From IMG/VR virus record IMGVR_UViG_3300042691_033050, positions 1-20,934 of that record: 20,934 nucleotides of DNA. One strand, written 5' to 3'. Under the pieces are notes generated by a model. It saw only the letters and a program-made list of their open reading frames with translations, made no database searches and was not told the origin of the DNA. Made by a program: the position numbers and the translations under genes. The stretch comes from a virus. The first letter of the stretch is position 1. Every line of letters begins with the position of its first letter. Shown piece after piece: positions 14,946 to 19,657 of this stretch.

Positions 14946-14960
14946 TCCGTCTAAGCGGGT

Positions 14961-14981
14961 ACCAGGGTGCAAACCCCTGGT
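14961..14981 (+). ncRNA. Intergenic hairpin before the 55-aa gene (first of two)
   Basis: ACCAGGG and CCCTGGT form a perfect 7-bp stem around seven bases, directly after the 14754 gene. There is no T-run. It is followed nine bases later by a second hairpin. Confidence 0.6.
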
Positions 14982-14989
14982 CAGTTATT

Positions 14990-15008
14990 GCCACCCACCG
15001 AGGGTGGC
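14990..15008 (+). ncRNA. Intergenic hairpin before the 55-aa gene (second of two)
   Basis: GCCACCC and GGGTGGC form a perfect 7-bp stem around ACCGA, 12 bases upstream of the ATG at 15021. Its presence supports that ATG rather than the longer frame opening at 14967, which would translate through both hairpins. Confidence 0.6.
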
Positions 15009-15020
15009 TATCAACGCACC

Positions 15021-15188
15021 ATGATTAGACAACGGCTATCCCAGCTACTTACTGTCGCAGCAGTCAAAGTAGCTGAGAACAAGACACCTGAGTACATCAA
15101 AGCTCAACTCAAAGTACGGCGTGATGCATTGACCCATGAGGTCAATGACTATCGCAACGCACTTGCCAAACTCATCTCAACGAAGTGA
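15021..15188 (+). CDS. Small basic helical protein, 55 aa
   Basis: This starts MIRQRLSQLLTVAAVKVAEN and continues with KTPEYIKAQLKVRRDALTHE, ending NALAKLISTK. It is a soluble, basic, fully helical protein with no recognisable family. I prefer the ATG at 15021 because a possible upstream in-frame start would run through two strong hairpins and gives an unlikely Pro/Gly-rich head. The stop overlaps a possible GTG start of the next gene. Confidence 0.6.
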   Translation: MIRQRLSQLLTVAAVKVAENKTPEYIKAQLKVRRDALTHEVNDYRNALAKLISTK

Positions 15189-15190
15189 TC

Positions 15191-15391
15191 ATGAACTCAA
15201 ACTCACTCACAAACTCTGTGCTGGCCATCGTGATGGGCGTAGGAGCAGGCATGCTCTTATCCGTAGGAGCACAGAAGCTACTCAACAAGCACTACGTCAA
15301 ACACTGCCCAGCGAAAGCAGGGCATCAACTCATATACATGCACGATTTTCTAGGTGATAGGTACTATTGCCTGGACAAGCGTACACTATGA
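15191..15391 (+). CDS. Small membrane protein with two Cys in outer part
   Basis: This encodes 66 residues from the ATG (a GTG two codons earlier is an alternative). Residues 9-30 (SVLAIVMGVGAGMLLSVGAQ) are a membrane anchor. The rest holds C39, H45, H51 and C60 (HCPAKAGHQLIYMHDFLGD then RYYCLDKR). The layout, anchor then Cys-His-His-Cys, parallels the protein at 14754, including an A/G-HQ(V/L) motif, so the two may be distant paralogues. A periplasmic disulfide is likely. The function is unknown. Confidence 0.72.
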   Translation: MNSNSLTNSVLAIVMGVGAGMLLSVGAQKLLNKHYVKHCPAKAGHQLIYMHDFLGDRYYCLDKRTL

Positions 15392-15421
15392 CGTTTGCAC
15401 TGAGGGGCTACGGCCTCTCTC

Positions 15422-15441
15422 TGCAGACCTTACCGTCTGCA
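15422..15441 (+). ncRNA. Intergenic hairpin before the 65-aa membrane gene
   Basis: TGCAGAC and GTCTGCA form a perfect 7-bp stem around CTTACC, 24 bases before the ATG at 15466. The leader after it (ACACATTCAACTTAACTG...) is G-poor and has no Shine-Dalgarno. A weaker GAGG/CCTC hairpin precedes it at 15402-15417. Confidence 0.6.
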
Positions 15442-15465
15442 CACATTCAACTTAACTGAACACCA

Positions 15466-15663
15466 ATGAAACACATTGTCCGCGTAGGACCAGGGCAATT
15501 TGTCCACCTTGATTCTTACTACGGGTCTCATGAGACACGTCTTAGTAAGATCTGTGTGGTAGCCCTATCACTTATCATTGCCGCTATCACCGTAGGTGGT
15601 GTAATCGGCATTGATATCACCAATCCAACTTCTACTCAACAACATGACAACACTAAGCGCTAA
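15466..15663 (+). CDS. Small single-pass membrane protein, 65 aa
   Basis: A soluble head of about 28 residues (MKHIVRVGPGQFVHLDSYY) precedes one strongly hydrophobic segment (ICVVALSLIIAAITVGGVIG, about residues 29-48) and a polar Thr/Asn/Gln tail. It has no Cys pair. Its end overlaps the next gene by 20 bases. Its role is unknown; the many similar small membrane proteins in this arm suggest host-envelope functions. Confidence 0.68.
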   Translation: MKHIVRVGPGQFVHLDSYYGSHETRLSKICVVALSLIIAAITVGGVIGIDITNPTSTQQHDNTKR

Positions 15664-15985
15664 CACCAAACTTATTGAGGATCGCATCCAACAACTCTGC
15701 GAGACTCTCCAAGATAAGTTTTACAAACAGTACAACAACCCCGTAGCTTTCGAAGTTAAGCGCGGGGTTAAGTACTACAAGATCATCCATGTCTCTAGTC
15801 CTGGTTCCAAGTATGAAGGCAGGTCAGTCCATGCATTTGTCGCAAGACAGACAGGGACTATCTACAAGCCAGCCTCATGGCAGGCACCTGCTAAACATGC
15901 GAGGTACCAACTGCTGGATGATCACTCATTTGAGACCTGCCTACGCAACTGCGACTATGCAGGCTCATACCTCTATATAAGATAA
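15644..15985 (+). CDS. Conserved-looking hypothetical protein with VYKPASW-type core
   Basis: This encodes 113 residues from the ATG at 15644, inside the end of the previous gene; a start 11 codons earlier is less likely because the ATG lies in a typical CAACAACATG context. After a helical N-terminus (IEDRIQQLCETLQDKFYKQY), residues 40-113 form a mixed fold: YYKIIHVSSPGS, SVHAFVARQTGTIYKPASWQ, PAKHARYQLLDD and CDYAGSYLYIR. The pattern H-(A/C)-F-V, tG-x-(I/V)-YKPA-x-W, and PAK-x-(A/V)-R-(Y/G) is familiar to me from hypothetical proteins in many phages. No function is established that I know of. Confidence 0.8.
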   Translation: MTTLSANTKLIEDRIQQLCETLQDKFYKQYNNPVAFEVKRGVKYYKIIHVSSPGSKYEGRSVHAFVARQTGTIYKPASWQAPAKHARYQLLDDHSFETCLRNCDYAGSYLYIR

Positions 15986-16014
15986 CTAGAGTTACCCCCT
16001 GACCCCCACGGAGA
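15981..16014 (+). repeat. Intergenic repeat module, copy 1
   Basis: GATAACTA, then after four bases TACCCCCTGACCCCCACGG and AGA. It begins on the stop codon of the 15644 gene. The related module at 16887-16925 shares 18 of the 19 central bases and the same GATAACTA opening. Both are followed by hairpins with AATCTT/AAGAT stems. Confidence 0.7.
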
Positions 16015-16090
16015 CAGCCAGCACCAGAGCTATGGCTGTTAAGGGAATCTTTTATTAGCTTTACAAGTAACTTACGGTTATTAAGATTCC
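16014..16090 (+). ncRNA. Two-hairpin structured gap
   Basis: ACAGCCA (16014-16020) pairs with TGGCTGT (16033-16039) in a perfect 7-bp stem. GGAATCTT (16044-16051) pairs with AAGATTCC (16083-16090) in a perfect 8-bp stem enclosing 31 bases. Together with the repeat before and the hairpin after (16106-16128), almost the entire 165-base gap is structured. Confidence 0.55.
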
Positions 16091-16105
16091 AAGTATTGAT
16101 GGACC

Positions 16106-16128
16106 TGAGCATGTCCTTAAACTGCTCA
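16106..16128 (+). ncRNA. TTAAAC-loop leader hairpin, copy 1
   Basis: TGAGCA and TGCTCA form a 6-bp stem around the 11-base loop TGTCCTTAAAC, 22 bases before the ATG at 16151. It shares loop length and the TTAAAC ending with copies at 18962 and 20412 while the stem differs by paired changes. Confidence 0.65.
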
Positions 16129-16150
16129 CTGTTCCATCTCAATTCAGACC

Positions 16151-16294
16151 ATGACTGAACTTGACCAAAACTACAACGCTGACTTGCTTGATGCCATGGC
16201 AGACATTGCCTATGAGCAAGAGCAAGCTATGCGTGAATCCAATCAATCTGATTGGGACAACACTGACTACCCATCCATTTACCACGGTGATTAG
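16151..16294 (+). CDS. Small acidic protein, 47 aa
   Basis: MTELDQNYNADLLDAMADIA leads into a helix (YEQEQAMRESNQSDWDNT) and ends YPSIYHGD. It is acidic, soluble and without Cys. The start follows a TTAAAC-loop hairpin and a G-poor leader like other right-arm genes. Its TAG stop is two bases before the next ATG, so the two are likely co-translated. No family is recognised. Confidence 0.65.
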   Translation: MTELDQNYNADLLDAMADIAYEQEQAMRESNQSDWDNTDYPSIYHGD

Positions 16295-16296
16295 CT

Positions 16297-16803
16297 ATGA
16301 CTAAATCAACGCAACACACTCAGGACAACTCGTCAACTGTGCCGATAACAGCTGTCAATCAGCCCCAAGTCGACACGGTTGACGACATTGCCATTGTCCT
16401 GATCACACTCATCTCAATTTCAATCACACTCATCGGAGATCTCATCTCATGTCTCTTCAACCTGAACAACTGCTCATCGCAGACGCCCTCGGCTACGAAG
16501 CCTTCGACGAAGACGAAGGTAACCAGCAGTTCCAAGCAGAGGCAGACTTCCAGGACGCACCCAAAGGCGCCATCGCCTGCACTGGTAACGTCTACAGAAA
16601 CAAGCGAGGAGTCCTACGTTGCTACTGGGTTCCAACCGGTGGCAACTACTCAGCCCAGGACAAAGAAGATCTCGAAGGATGGTATGACATCCCAACCAAC
16701 GAAGAGATCCAAGACTGGACCTTTGACAGCATCTGTCTCACACCTTGTGACGACGAAGTCGAATGCGACCATCCAGACTCCTGGCTTAGGATTCTCGGCT
16801 TGA
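16297..16803 (+). CDS. Single-pass membrane protein with Ser/Thr/Lys-rich tail, overlapping another gene
   Basis: The 168-residue frame begins two bases after the previous stop. Residues 1-28 are polar; residues 29-54 are a clear membrane segment (DIAIVLITLISISITLIGDL). From residue 51 on, the frame lies entirely over the 16449 gene in a different register for 355 bases, and reads as a Ser/Thr/Pro/Lys-rich, disordered tail. Either the tail is translated (overprinting) or only the unique first part is selected. An open frame of 118 codons over another gene can occur by chance in C/A-rich sequence, so I hold this moderately. Confidence 0.5.
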   Translation: MTKSTQHTQDNSSTVPITAVNQPQVDTVDDIAIVLITLISISITLIGDLISCLFNLNNCSSQTPSATKPSTKTKVTSSSKQRQTSRTHPKAPSPALVTSTETSEESYVATGFQPVATTQPRTKKISKDGMTSQPTKRSKTGPLTASVSHLVTTKSNATIQTPGLGFSA

Positions 16804-16808
16804 TCTAA
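16449..16808 (+). CDS. Acidic Cys-containing protein ending DHPDSWLRILGLI
   Basis: The 119-residue product has an acidic N-terminus (ADALGYEAFDEDEGNQQF), then GAIACTGNVYRNKRGVLRCY, WVPTGGNYSAQDKED, GWYDIPTNEEIQDWTFDSIC and a C-terminus PCDDEVECDHPDSWLRILGL. Five Cys, four of them from RCYW onward, could bind a metal. The C-terminal phrase is one I recall from cyanobacterial and cyanophage hypothetical proteins; this is not a search result. It starts inside the 16297 frame at CTCATCTCATG, a leader like those of its neighbours. It is the better supported of the two overlapping frames. Confidence 0.78.
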   Translation: MSLQPEQLLIADALGYEAFDEDEGNQQFQAEADFQDAPKGAIACTGNVYRNKRGVLRCYWVPTGGNYSAQDKEDLEGWYDIPTNEEIQDWTFDSICLTPCDDEVECDHPDSWLRILGLI

Positions 16809-16841
16809 CCTACGACACATAACACTAACGTTATGATGACA

Positions 16842-16863
16842 TTTGCTATTCGCGAATAGCGAA
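16842..16863 (+). ncRNA. Palindromic hairpin after the 119-aa gene
   Basis: GCTATTCGCGAATAGC is a perfect 16-base palindrome; with flanks TTT and GAA it forms a 9-bp RNA stem (one U-G) around CGCG. It could be a protein-binding site or, as RNA, a processing or stability element. No T-run follows. Confidence 0.6.
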
Positions 16864-16886
16864 CAGTAAGTGCCAGGGTATTGCCA

Positions 16887-16925
16887 GATAACTACTAGCC
16901 TACCCCCAGACCCCCACGGGGAGAG
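16887..16925 (+). repeat. Intergenic repeat module, copy 2
   Basis: GATAACTA, then TACCCCCAGACCCCCACGG followed by GGAGAG. It is the second copy of the module at 15981. The complementary strand is G-rich with two G5 tracts. Confidence 0.7.
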
Positions 16926-16934
16926 TACCAGGAA

Positions 16935-16957
16935 ATCTTCTTTGATCAATAGAAGAT
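16935..16957 (+). ncRNA. ATCTTCT/AGAAGAT hairpin before the 93-aa gene
   Basis: A perfect 7-bp stem around TTGATCAAT, extendable with a one-base bulge to GAA/TTC. It is followed by 36 bases without a single G (16961-16996) up to the ATG at 16997, an unstructured leader with no Shine-Dalgarno. Confidence 0.6.
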
Positions 16958-16996
16958 ATTCTCTCTACCCACCAACATTCACTCACCAATCAACTC

Positions 16997-17278
16997 ATGA
17001 CTACTCATCACACCAACCTTAACGAATACTCCAAGCTTGCTAACATCCTCGAAGAACTGAAAGCTATCTCTCAACGAGAGAGCAAGCGTCATGAAATGGA
17101 TCAACATCTCACTTCCTCCATGCTTGCCATGTTGGATGATGAGATTATCCCCATGCTCGAAAACGAGATGGACTATGAGCCATCAGATGAAGAGCTTGGT
17201 AACAGTGGTGAACCACCAATGACAGCAGACGAGATGCACACAATTGCATGGCGTCAGCACCAAGAGCTTCATCGCTAA
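16997..17278 (+). CDS. Acidic helical protein, 93 aa
   Basis: MTTHHTNLNEYSKLANILEE is followed by a charged helix (LKAISQRESKRHEMDQHL), an acidic centre (MLDDEIIPMLENEMDYEPSD) and a C-terminal helix (MTADEMHTIAWRQHQELHR). It is soluble with no Cys. The frame is well placed after the G-free leader. No known domain is recognised; the strong acidity might fit a DNA mimic or protein-binding early protein, but nothing specific supports this. Confidence 0.7.
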   Translation: MTTHHTNLNEYSKLANILEELKAISQRESKRHEMDQHLTSSMLAMLDDEIIPMLENEMDYEPSDEELGNSGEPPMTADEMHTIAWRQHQELHR

Positions 17279-17315
17279 CAGCCCTACCGCAAGGTTAAGG
17301 AAACATTAAGACCAT

Positions 17316-17355
17316 TGGTTACGGCTTGACTGCCCTGGTAGACTTGCCGTGACCA
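17316..17355 (+). ncRNA. Hairpin before the 67-aa gene
   Basis: TGGTTACGGC and GCCGTGACCA form a 10-bp stem with one U-G around a 20-base loop. The leader after it (CACTCAACTCACCTACG...) is again G-poor and ends in CAACTCAAATG without Shine-Dalgarno. Confidence 0.6.
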
Positions 17356-17383
17356 CACTCAACTCACCTACGTACCAACTCAA

Positions 17384-17587
17384 ATGTCTGACAGCCTTCG
17401 CATCCCAGACTCGATTGATCTTCAACGACTAGAAGCTATGCAGCTTGTAGCCAAGATGAAAGAATCAGCTGACAAACATGGTATTGGTTTCATCGGGGGC
17501 TTTGTTGCACCCGATGGACAAAAGTTTATTATGTCCAACATGGACGACGATGATTCACAAGCACTCTTACCTGACAATCTAAAATGA
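17384..17587 (+). CDS. Small conserved-looking protein with GFIGGFVAPDGQKFIMSNMD motif
   Basis: This encodes 67 residues: IPDSIDLQRLEAMQLVAKMK (helix), then HGIGFIGGFVAPDGQKFIMS (two strands) and an acidic end NMDDDDSQALLPDNLK. The helix plus G-F-(I/V)-GGFV-x-PDG-x-KF-x-x-SNMD pattern recalls a short hypothetical family I associate with cyanophages. Its stop overlaps the start of a 26-aa membrane peptide as ATGA. No function is known to me. Confidence 0.75.
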   Translation: MSDSLRIPDSIDLQRLEAMQLVAKMKESADKHGIGFIGGFVAPDGQKFIMSNMDDDDSQALLPDNLK

Positions 17588-17664
17588 CAACAATTGAATT
17601 CTTGATTTTATTTGTAATTTTTGTTTGCTTTTCCTTGTTACTTAATTACTTGATTTATGGATGA
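17584..17664 (+). CDS. 26-aa membrane peptide
   Basis: MTTIEFLILFVIFVCFSLLL followed by NYLIYG is nearly all hydrophobic and would span the membrane once. Its ATG overlaps the stop of the 67-aa gene (ATGA) and its end overlaps the next start by eight bases, so it is coupled on both sides. The sequence is markedly A/T-rich compared with its neighbours because of its Leu/Phe/Ile content. Such peptides are easily missed; without expression data it stays provisional. Confidence 0.5.
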   Translation: MTTIEFLILFVIFVCFSLLLNYLIYG

Positions 17665-17953
17665 CCGCAATGCAATGATCAATGAGATCATTGACAAATT
17701 CAACTTTGAGAAAGTATTAATTGCCATGACAGCACTTGACTGGCAATGGCAAACAACAGCAGGCGATGGGTATTCATTGCCAACATTGCAAAGACTTAAG
17801 GCAATGGCACGTCATTTATTAAATGAATCCATCAAGGAAACAGTTGTTGGATCTGGTGGATTCGAAGCCAAGTATCATTCCAAAGACAATAGTGATTCGG
17901 AGTATTTCGAATTGAAATTCATTCTTTGCCACGAGGATTCTTACGATGACTGA
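17657..17953 (+). CDS. Hypothetical protein, FNFEKV...GTPTLQRLK type, 98 aa
   Basis: The order is: helix (AMINEIIDKFNFEKVLIAM), ALDWQWQ, a Gly-rich turn with SLPTLQRLKAMARHLLNE, then GSGGFEAKYHSKD and strand EYFELKFILCHED. The pattern, NF-x-KV-x-x-x-M-x-x-L-x-W-x-W then PT-x-x-x-LK-x-x-A, then G-GGFEA, matches small hypothetical proteins I associate with many phages. The function is unknown. It is overlapped at its end by the next gene (ATGACTGA). Confidence 0.78.
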   Translation: MDDRNAMINEIIDKFNFEKVLIAMTALDWQWQTTAGDGYSLPTLQRLKAMARHLLNESIKETVVGSGGFEAKYHSKDNSDSEYFELKFILCHEDSYDD

Positions 17954-18278
17954 ACATCCGATCACCCCACCGCCGGAGCTGGTGGAGAAGTGGGGCAACG
18001 CTGCCCCTGCTTTCCAATCCTACGGACAGTCCATTGCTAACCAAGCCGCCCGCTGGGGCGCCGACCAGGAACTAGAAGCATGCTGCAGATTATTTGAATC
18101 TAATTCAGTGTGCGGCACCAAGTTCCAGCGTCGTTCTTCTGTGCGTGATCTACGCAACAAACGTAGACCAGAACCTAAGAAGATCTCTATGACGCTATCA
18201 ATTACTGCTACTGAAGCTGAGCTTCAGGAATTCATTCGCCAAATTAAAGATGACCGAAAAGTCTCCATTGAATTTTGA
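17946..18278 (+). CDS. TPPPELV-WGADQELEAC protein, 110 aa
   Basis: The N-terminus has ITPPPELVEKWGNAAPAFQS and then IANQAARWGADQELEACCRL. The TPPPELV-x-x-W opening and the A-x-WGADQELEACC helix are hallmarks I associate with small proteins of picocyanobacteria and their phages, and are part of the host inference. The centre is basic (RRSSVRDLRNKRRPEPKK) and the C-terminus holds ATEAELQEFIRQIKDD. No biochemical role is known to me. The end overlaps the next gene by 29 bases. Confidence 0.78.
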   Translation: MTEHPITPPPELVEKWGNAAPAFQSYGQSIANQAARWGADQELEACCRLFESNSVCGTKFQRRSSVRDLRNKRRPEPKKISMTLSITATEAELQEFIRQIKDDRKVSIEF

Positions 18279-18447
18279 CAAGACGATTGCTGGATTCAAT
18301 CTAACTGAACATGGAATCAAATCGTTCACTAAATCAATTCAACTTGGACCATTCCAGGTAACACTTAACGCCAAACAGTCTGGTGTACGTGGATCTATCT
18401 CATTGCCTGGTACAGGCTTGAGTAAACGCAACATACGTTTGTTTTGA
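18250..18447 (+). CDS. DUF4236-like small protein, 65 aa
   Basis: The second half, SIQLGPFQVTLNAKQSGVRG then SISLPGTGLSKRNI, follows the DUF4236 pattern: K-S-I-x-LGP-x-x-(V/L)-x-LN-x-x-x-SG-x-x-x-S-(I/V)-x-x-PGTGLS. That domain is found at the N-terminus of many bacterial proteins of unknown function, usually beginning near FRKSI; here it stands alone after a 25-residue head. The start overlaps the previous gene by 29 bases. Confidence 0.7.
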   Translation: MTEKSPLNFDKTIAGFNLTEHGIKSFTKSIQLGPFQVTLNAKQSGVRGSISLPGTGLSKRNIRLF

Positions 18448-18459
18448 TCCAGGGACCTG

Positions 18460-18479
18460 GGATGTCCTTAAACTCATCC
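18460..18479 (+). ncRNA. TTAAAC-loop leader hairpin, copy 2 (shifted stem)
   Basis: GGATG and CATCC form a 5-bp stem around TCCTTAAACT, 21 bases before the ATG at 18501. The preceding bases GGACCTGGGATGTCCTTAAA closely match copy 1 (GGACCTGAGCATGTCCTTAA), so it is the same element with a different stem register. An alternative GGAC/GTCC pairing is available in both. Confidence 0.5.
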
Positions 18480-18500
18480 ATTCCAACTCAACCTAAACTC

Positions 18501-18698
18501 ATGACAAGCACTGAGCTACACGCCATGATTGCCCGCATGGACAGCTATGGCGGATCATTCGTCTCATCAATTGCACAAGCATTGCGCTTTGCTGATCCAA
18601 AGAATCGGCAGCGTTTGCTTGATGCATTCCCTGACCTTGTCCAAAAGTATGGACCCGAAAGTCAGTTTGCCAAGGCCAAACAACTCACAAAGGTGTAA
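18501..18698 (+). CDS. GGSFV...ADPxNRQRLLDAFPD small protein, 65 aa
   Basis: MTSTELHAMIARMDSYGGSF leads into VSSIAQALRFADPKNRQRLL and DAFPDLVQKYGPESQFAK. The motif GGSFV-x-x-(I/L)-A-x-x-x-R-x-ADP-x-N-x-x-RL-x-x-AFPDL is one I know from phage hypothetical proteins. I use the ATG at 18501 rather than 18444, because the longer form would translate through the leader hairpin and gives a Pro/Ser-rich head. It is a helical, soluble protein. Confidence 0.75.
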   Translation: MTSTELHAMIARMDSYGGSFVSSIAQALRFADPKNRQRLLDAFPDLVQKYGPESQFAKAKQLTKV

Positions 18699-18701
18699 CT
18701 C

Positions 18702-18950
18702 ATGAATGTTCTAGCTATCGAAGAAACAATCATTGACGGCAACGATGTTACAGTTACAGCAGTGGTGGATGACATGCGTCTCATCTATCGGTCAACTTAC
18801 CTTGACCCTGAGGAGTACGCTCCGGCACTATGCAGAACTAGCTTCGAACTGGATGAGGGAGAACAAATCCCTCTTGACGAAGATGGCTTCTGCGATTATC
18901 TTGCTTTGCTCAACCCTAACTGGGAACTCCTTCCAATAGACAACGACTAA
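18702..18950 (+). CDS. Acidic hypothetical protein, 82 aa
   Basis: Strands (MNVLAIEETIIDGNDVTVT, AVVDDMRLIYRSTYLDPEE) precede YAPALCRTSFELDEGEQIP and the end CDYLALLNPNWELLPIDND. It is a likely all-beta acidic small protein. It begins three bases after the previous stop in the context GTAACTCATG. It is followed by 54 bases with a TTAAAC-loop hairpin. The function is unknown. Confidence 0.72.
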   Translation: MNVLAIEETIIDGNDVTVTAVVDDMRLIYRSTYLDPEEYAPALCRTSFELDEGEQIPLDEDGFCDYLALLNPNWELLPIDND

Positions 18951-18961
18951 ATCAACTGTCC

Positions 18962-18984
18962 TGGACATGACGTTAAACTGTCCA
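18962..18984 (+). ncRNA. TTAAAC-loop leader hairpin, copy 3
   Basis: TGGACA and TGTCCA form a perfect 6-bp stem around TGACGTTAAAC, 20 bases before the ATG at 19005. A second TGTCC just upstream (18957-18961) could pair with the same GGACA, giving a mutually exclusive hairpin. The loop is identical to that of copy 4. Confidence 0.7.
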
Positions 18985-19004
18985 CTCACTGTATCTACCT
19001 ACCA

Positions 19005-19274
19005 ATGAAAGCAATTCTTGCAGCAGCTGCAATCAACGTACTACTTGTATTGCCTGCTAATGCACAATGGGCAATGACCTGTACCAAAGACCCAGGCTCA
19101 TCTGTCAACCTACGCAACGGTCCATCCAAGAACAACTACGTCATCGCATCTATACCTAGTAATGCATACATCCGTGCACTTACCTGGGTATGGGGTGGTG
19201 ACGGTATGCGTTGGTACAACGTTGAACACAATGGTCTTGTTGGCTGGATGCGTAGCGACTACCTCTGCCGATGA
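19005..19274 (+). CDS. Secreted bacterial SH3-type protein
   Basis: The 89-residue product opens with a signal peptide (MKAILAAAAINVLLVLPANA) with a probable signal-peptidase cut after A20. The mature part is an SH3b-like domain: SSVNLRNGPSKNNYVIASIP, then a turn with WVWGGDGMRWYNVEHNGLVG and WMRSDYLC. The VNLRxGPSxxxxVI and GWMRSDYL signatures are typical of SH3b domains that bind peptidoglycan. C26 and C88 could form a disulfide. It overlaps the Pro-rich membrane gene (ATGA), which leads to the L,D-transpeptidase, so a role at the host cell wall is likely. Confidence 0.85.
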   Translation: MKAILAAAAINVLLVLPANAQWAMTCTKDPGSSVNLRNGPSKNNYVIASIPSNAYIRALTWVWGGDGMRWYNVEHNGLVGWMRSDYLCR

Positions 19275-19654
19275 TTAAGAAACTTATCCTTGGCACTGCA
19301 GCTATCTTTGGTTTCATCATTGCTTGTGCTGGTGTTGCAACTATGCAACTCATCATTGGTGGATTAATTCCCAATGAACAAGCTGATCCTCCTGGCAAGA
19401 TGGATCCATCGCCAGAGGAAAAGTCCAAGCAAGAATGGAAAGACAAACAAGAAGCTATTGCTAAAGAACAACCTAAACCTAAGGAGCAACCTGAGGTAAA
19501 GTCACAACCTGCACCTCCTGCTCCAGCTGCTCAACCACAGCAGCCGCAGCAGCCTGCATACGTACCACCGGCACCTGTCATAGGTCCTGGTAACTACGAT
19601 GCACCGCAGCCTTACTATCCACCTCCTGGTGCCACAGGCCCAGGGAATATGTAA
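19271..19654 (+). CDS. Membrane-anchored Pro-rich protein
   Basis: Residues 1-31 hold a membrane anchor (LILGTAAIFGFIIACAGVAT then MQLIIGGLIP). The rest is a charged helix rich in Lys/Glu (PSPEEKSKQEWKDKQEAIAK) followed by a Pro/Ala/Gln/Tyr-rich extended tail. The build resembles TonB-type or spanin-type spacers that cross the periplasm, but no TonB C-terminal domain is present. It is coupled to the SH3 gene by ATGA and lies three bases from the L,D-transpeptidase gene. Confidence 0.78.
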   Translation: MIKKLILGTAAIFGFIIACAGVATMQLIIGGLIPNEQADPPGKMDPSPEEKSKQEWKDKQEAIAKEQPKPKEQPEVKSQPAPPAPAAQPQQPQQPAYVPPAPVIGPGNYDAPQPYYPPPGATGPGNM

Positions 19655-19657
19655 CTC

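Noticed and set aside
14967-15020. Upstream extension of the 55-aa gene
   Set aside because: It would translate through two perfect hairpins and gives a Pro/Gly-rich head unlike the rest; the ATG at 15021 is better.
16383-16449. Programmed -1 frameshift between the overlapping frames
   Set aside because: No slippery heptamer or downstream pseudoknot is apparent, and the second frame has its own ATG in typical context.
18444-18500. Upstream extension of the 65-aa gene at 18501
   Set aside because: It spans the leader hairpin of the repeated family, and the ATG at 18501 has the usual ACTCATG context.
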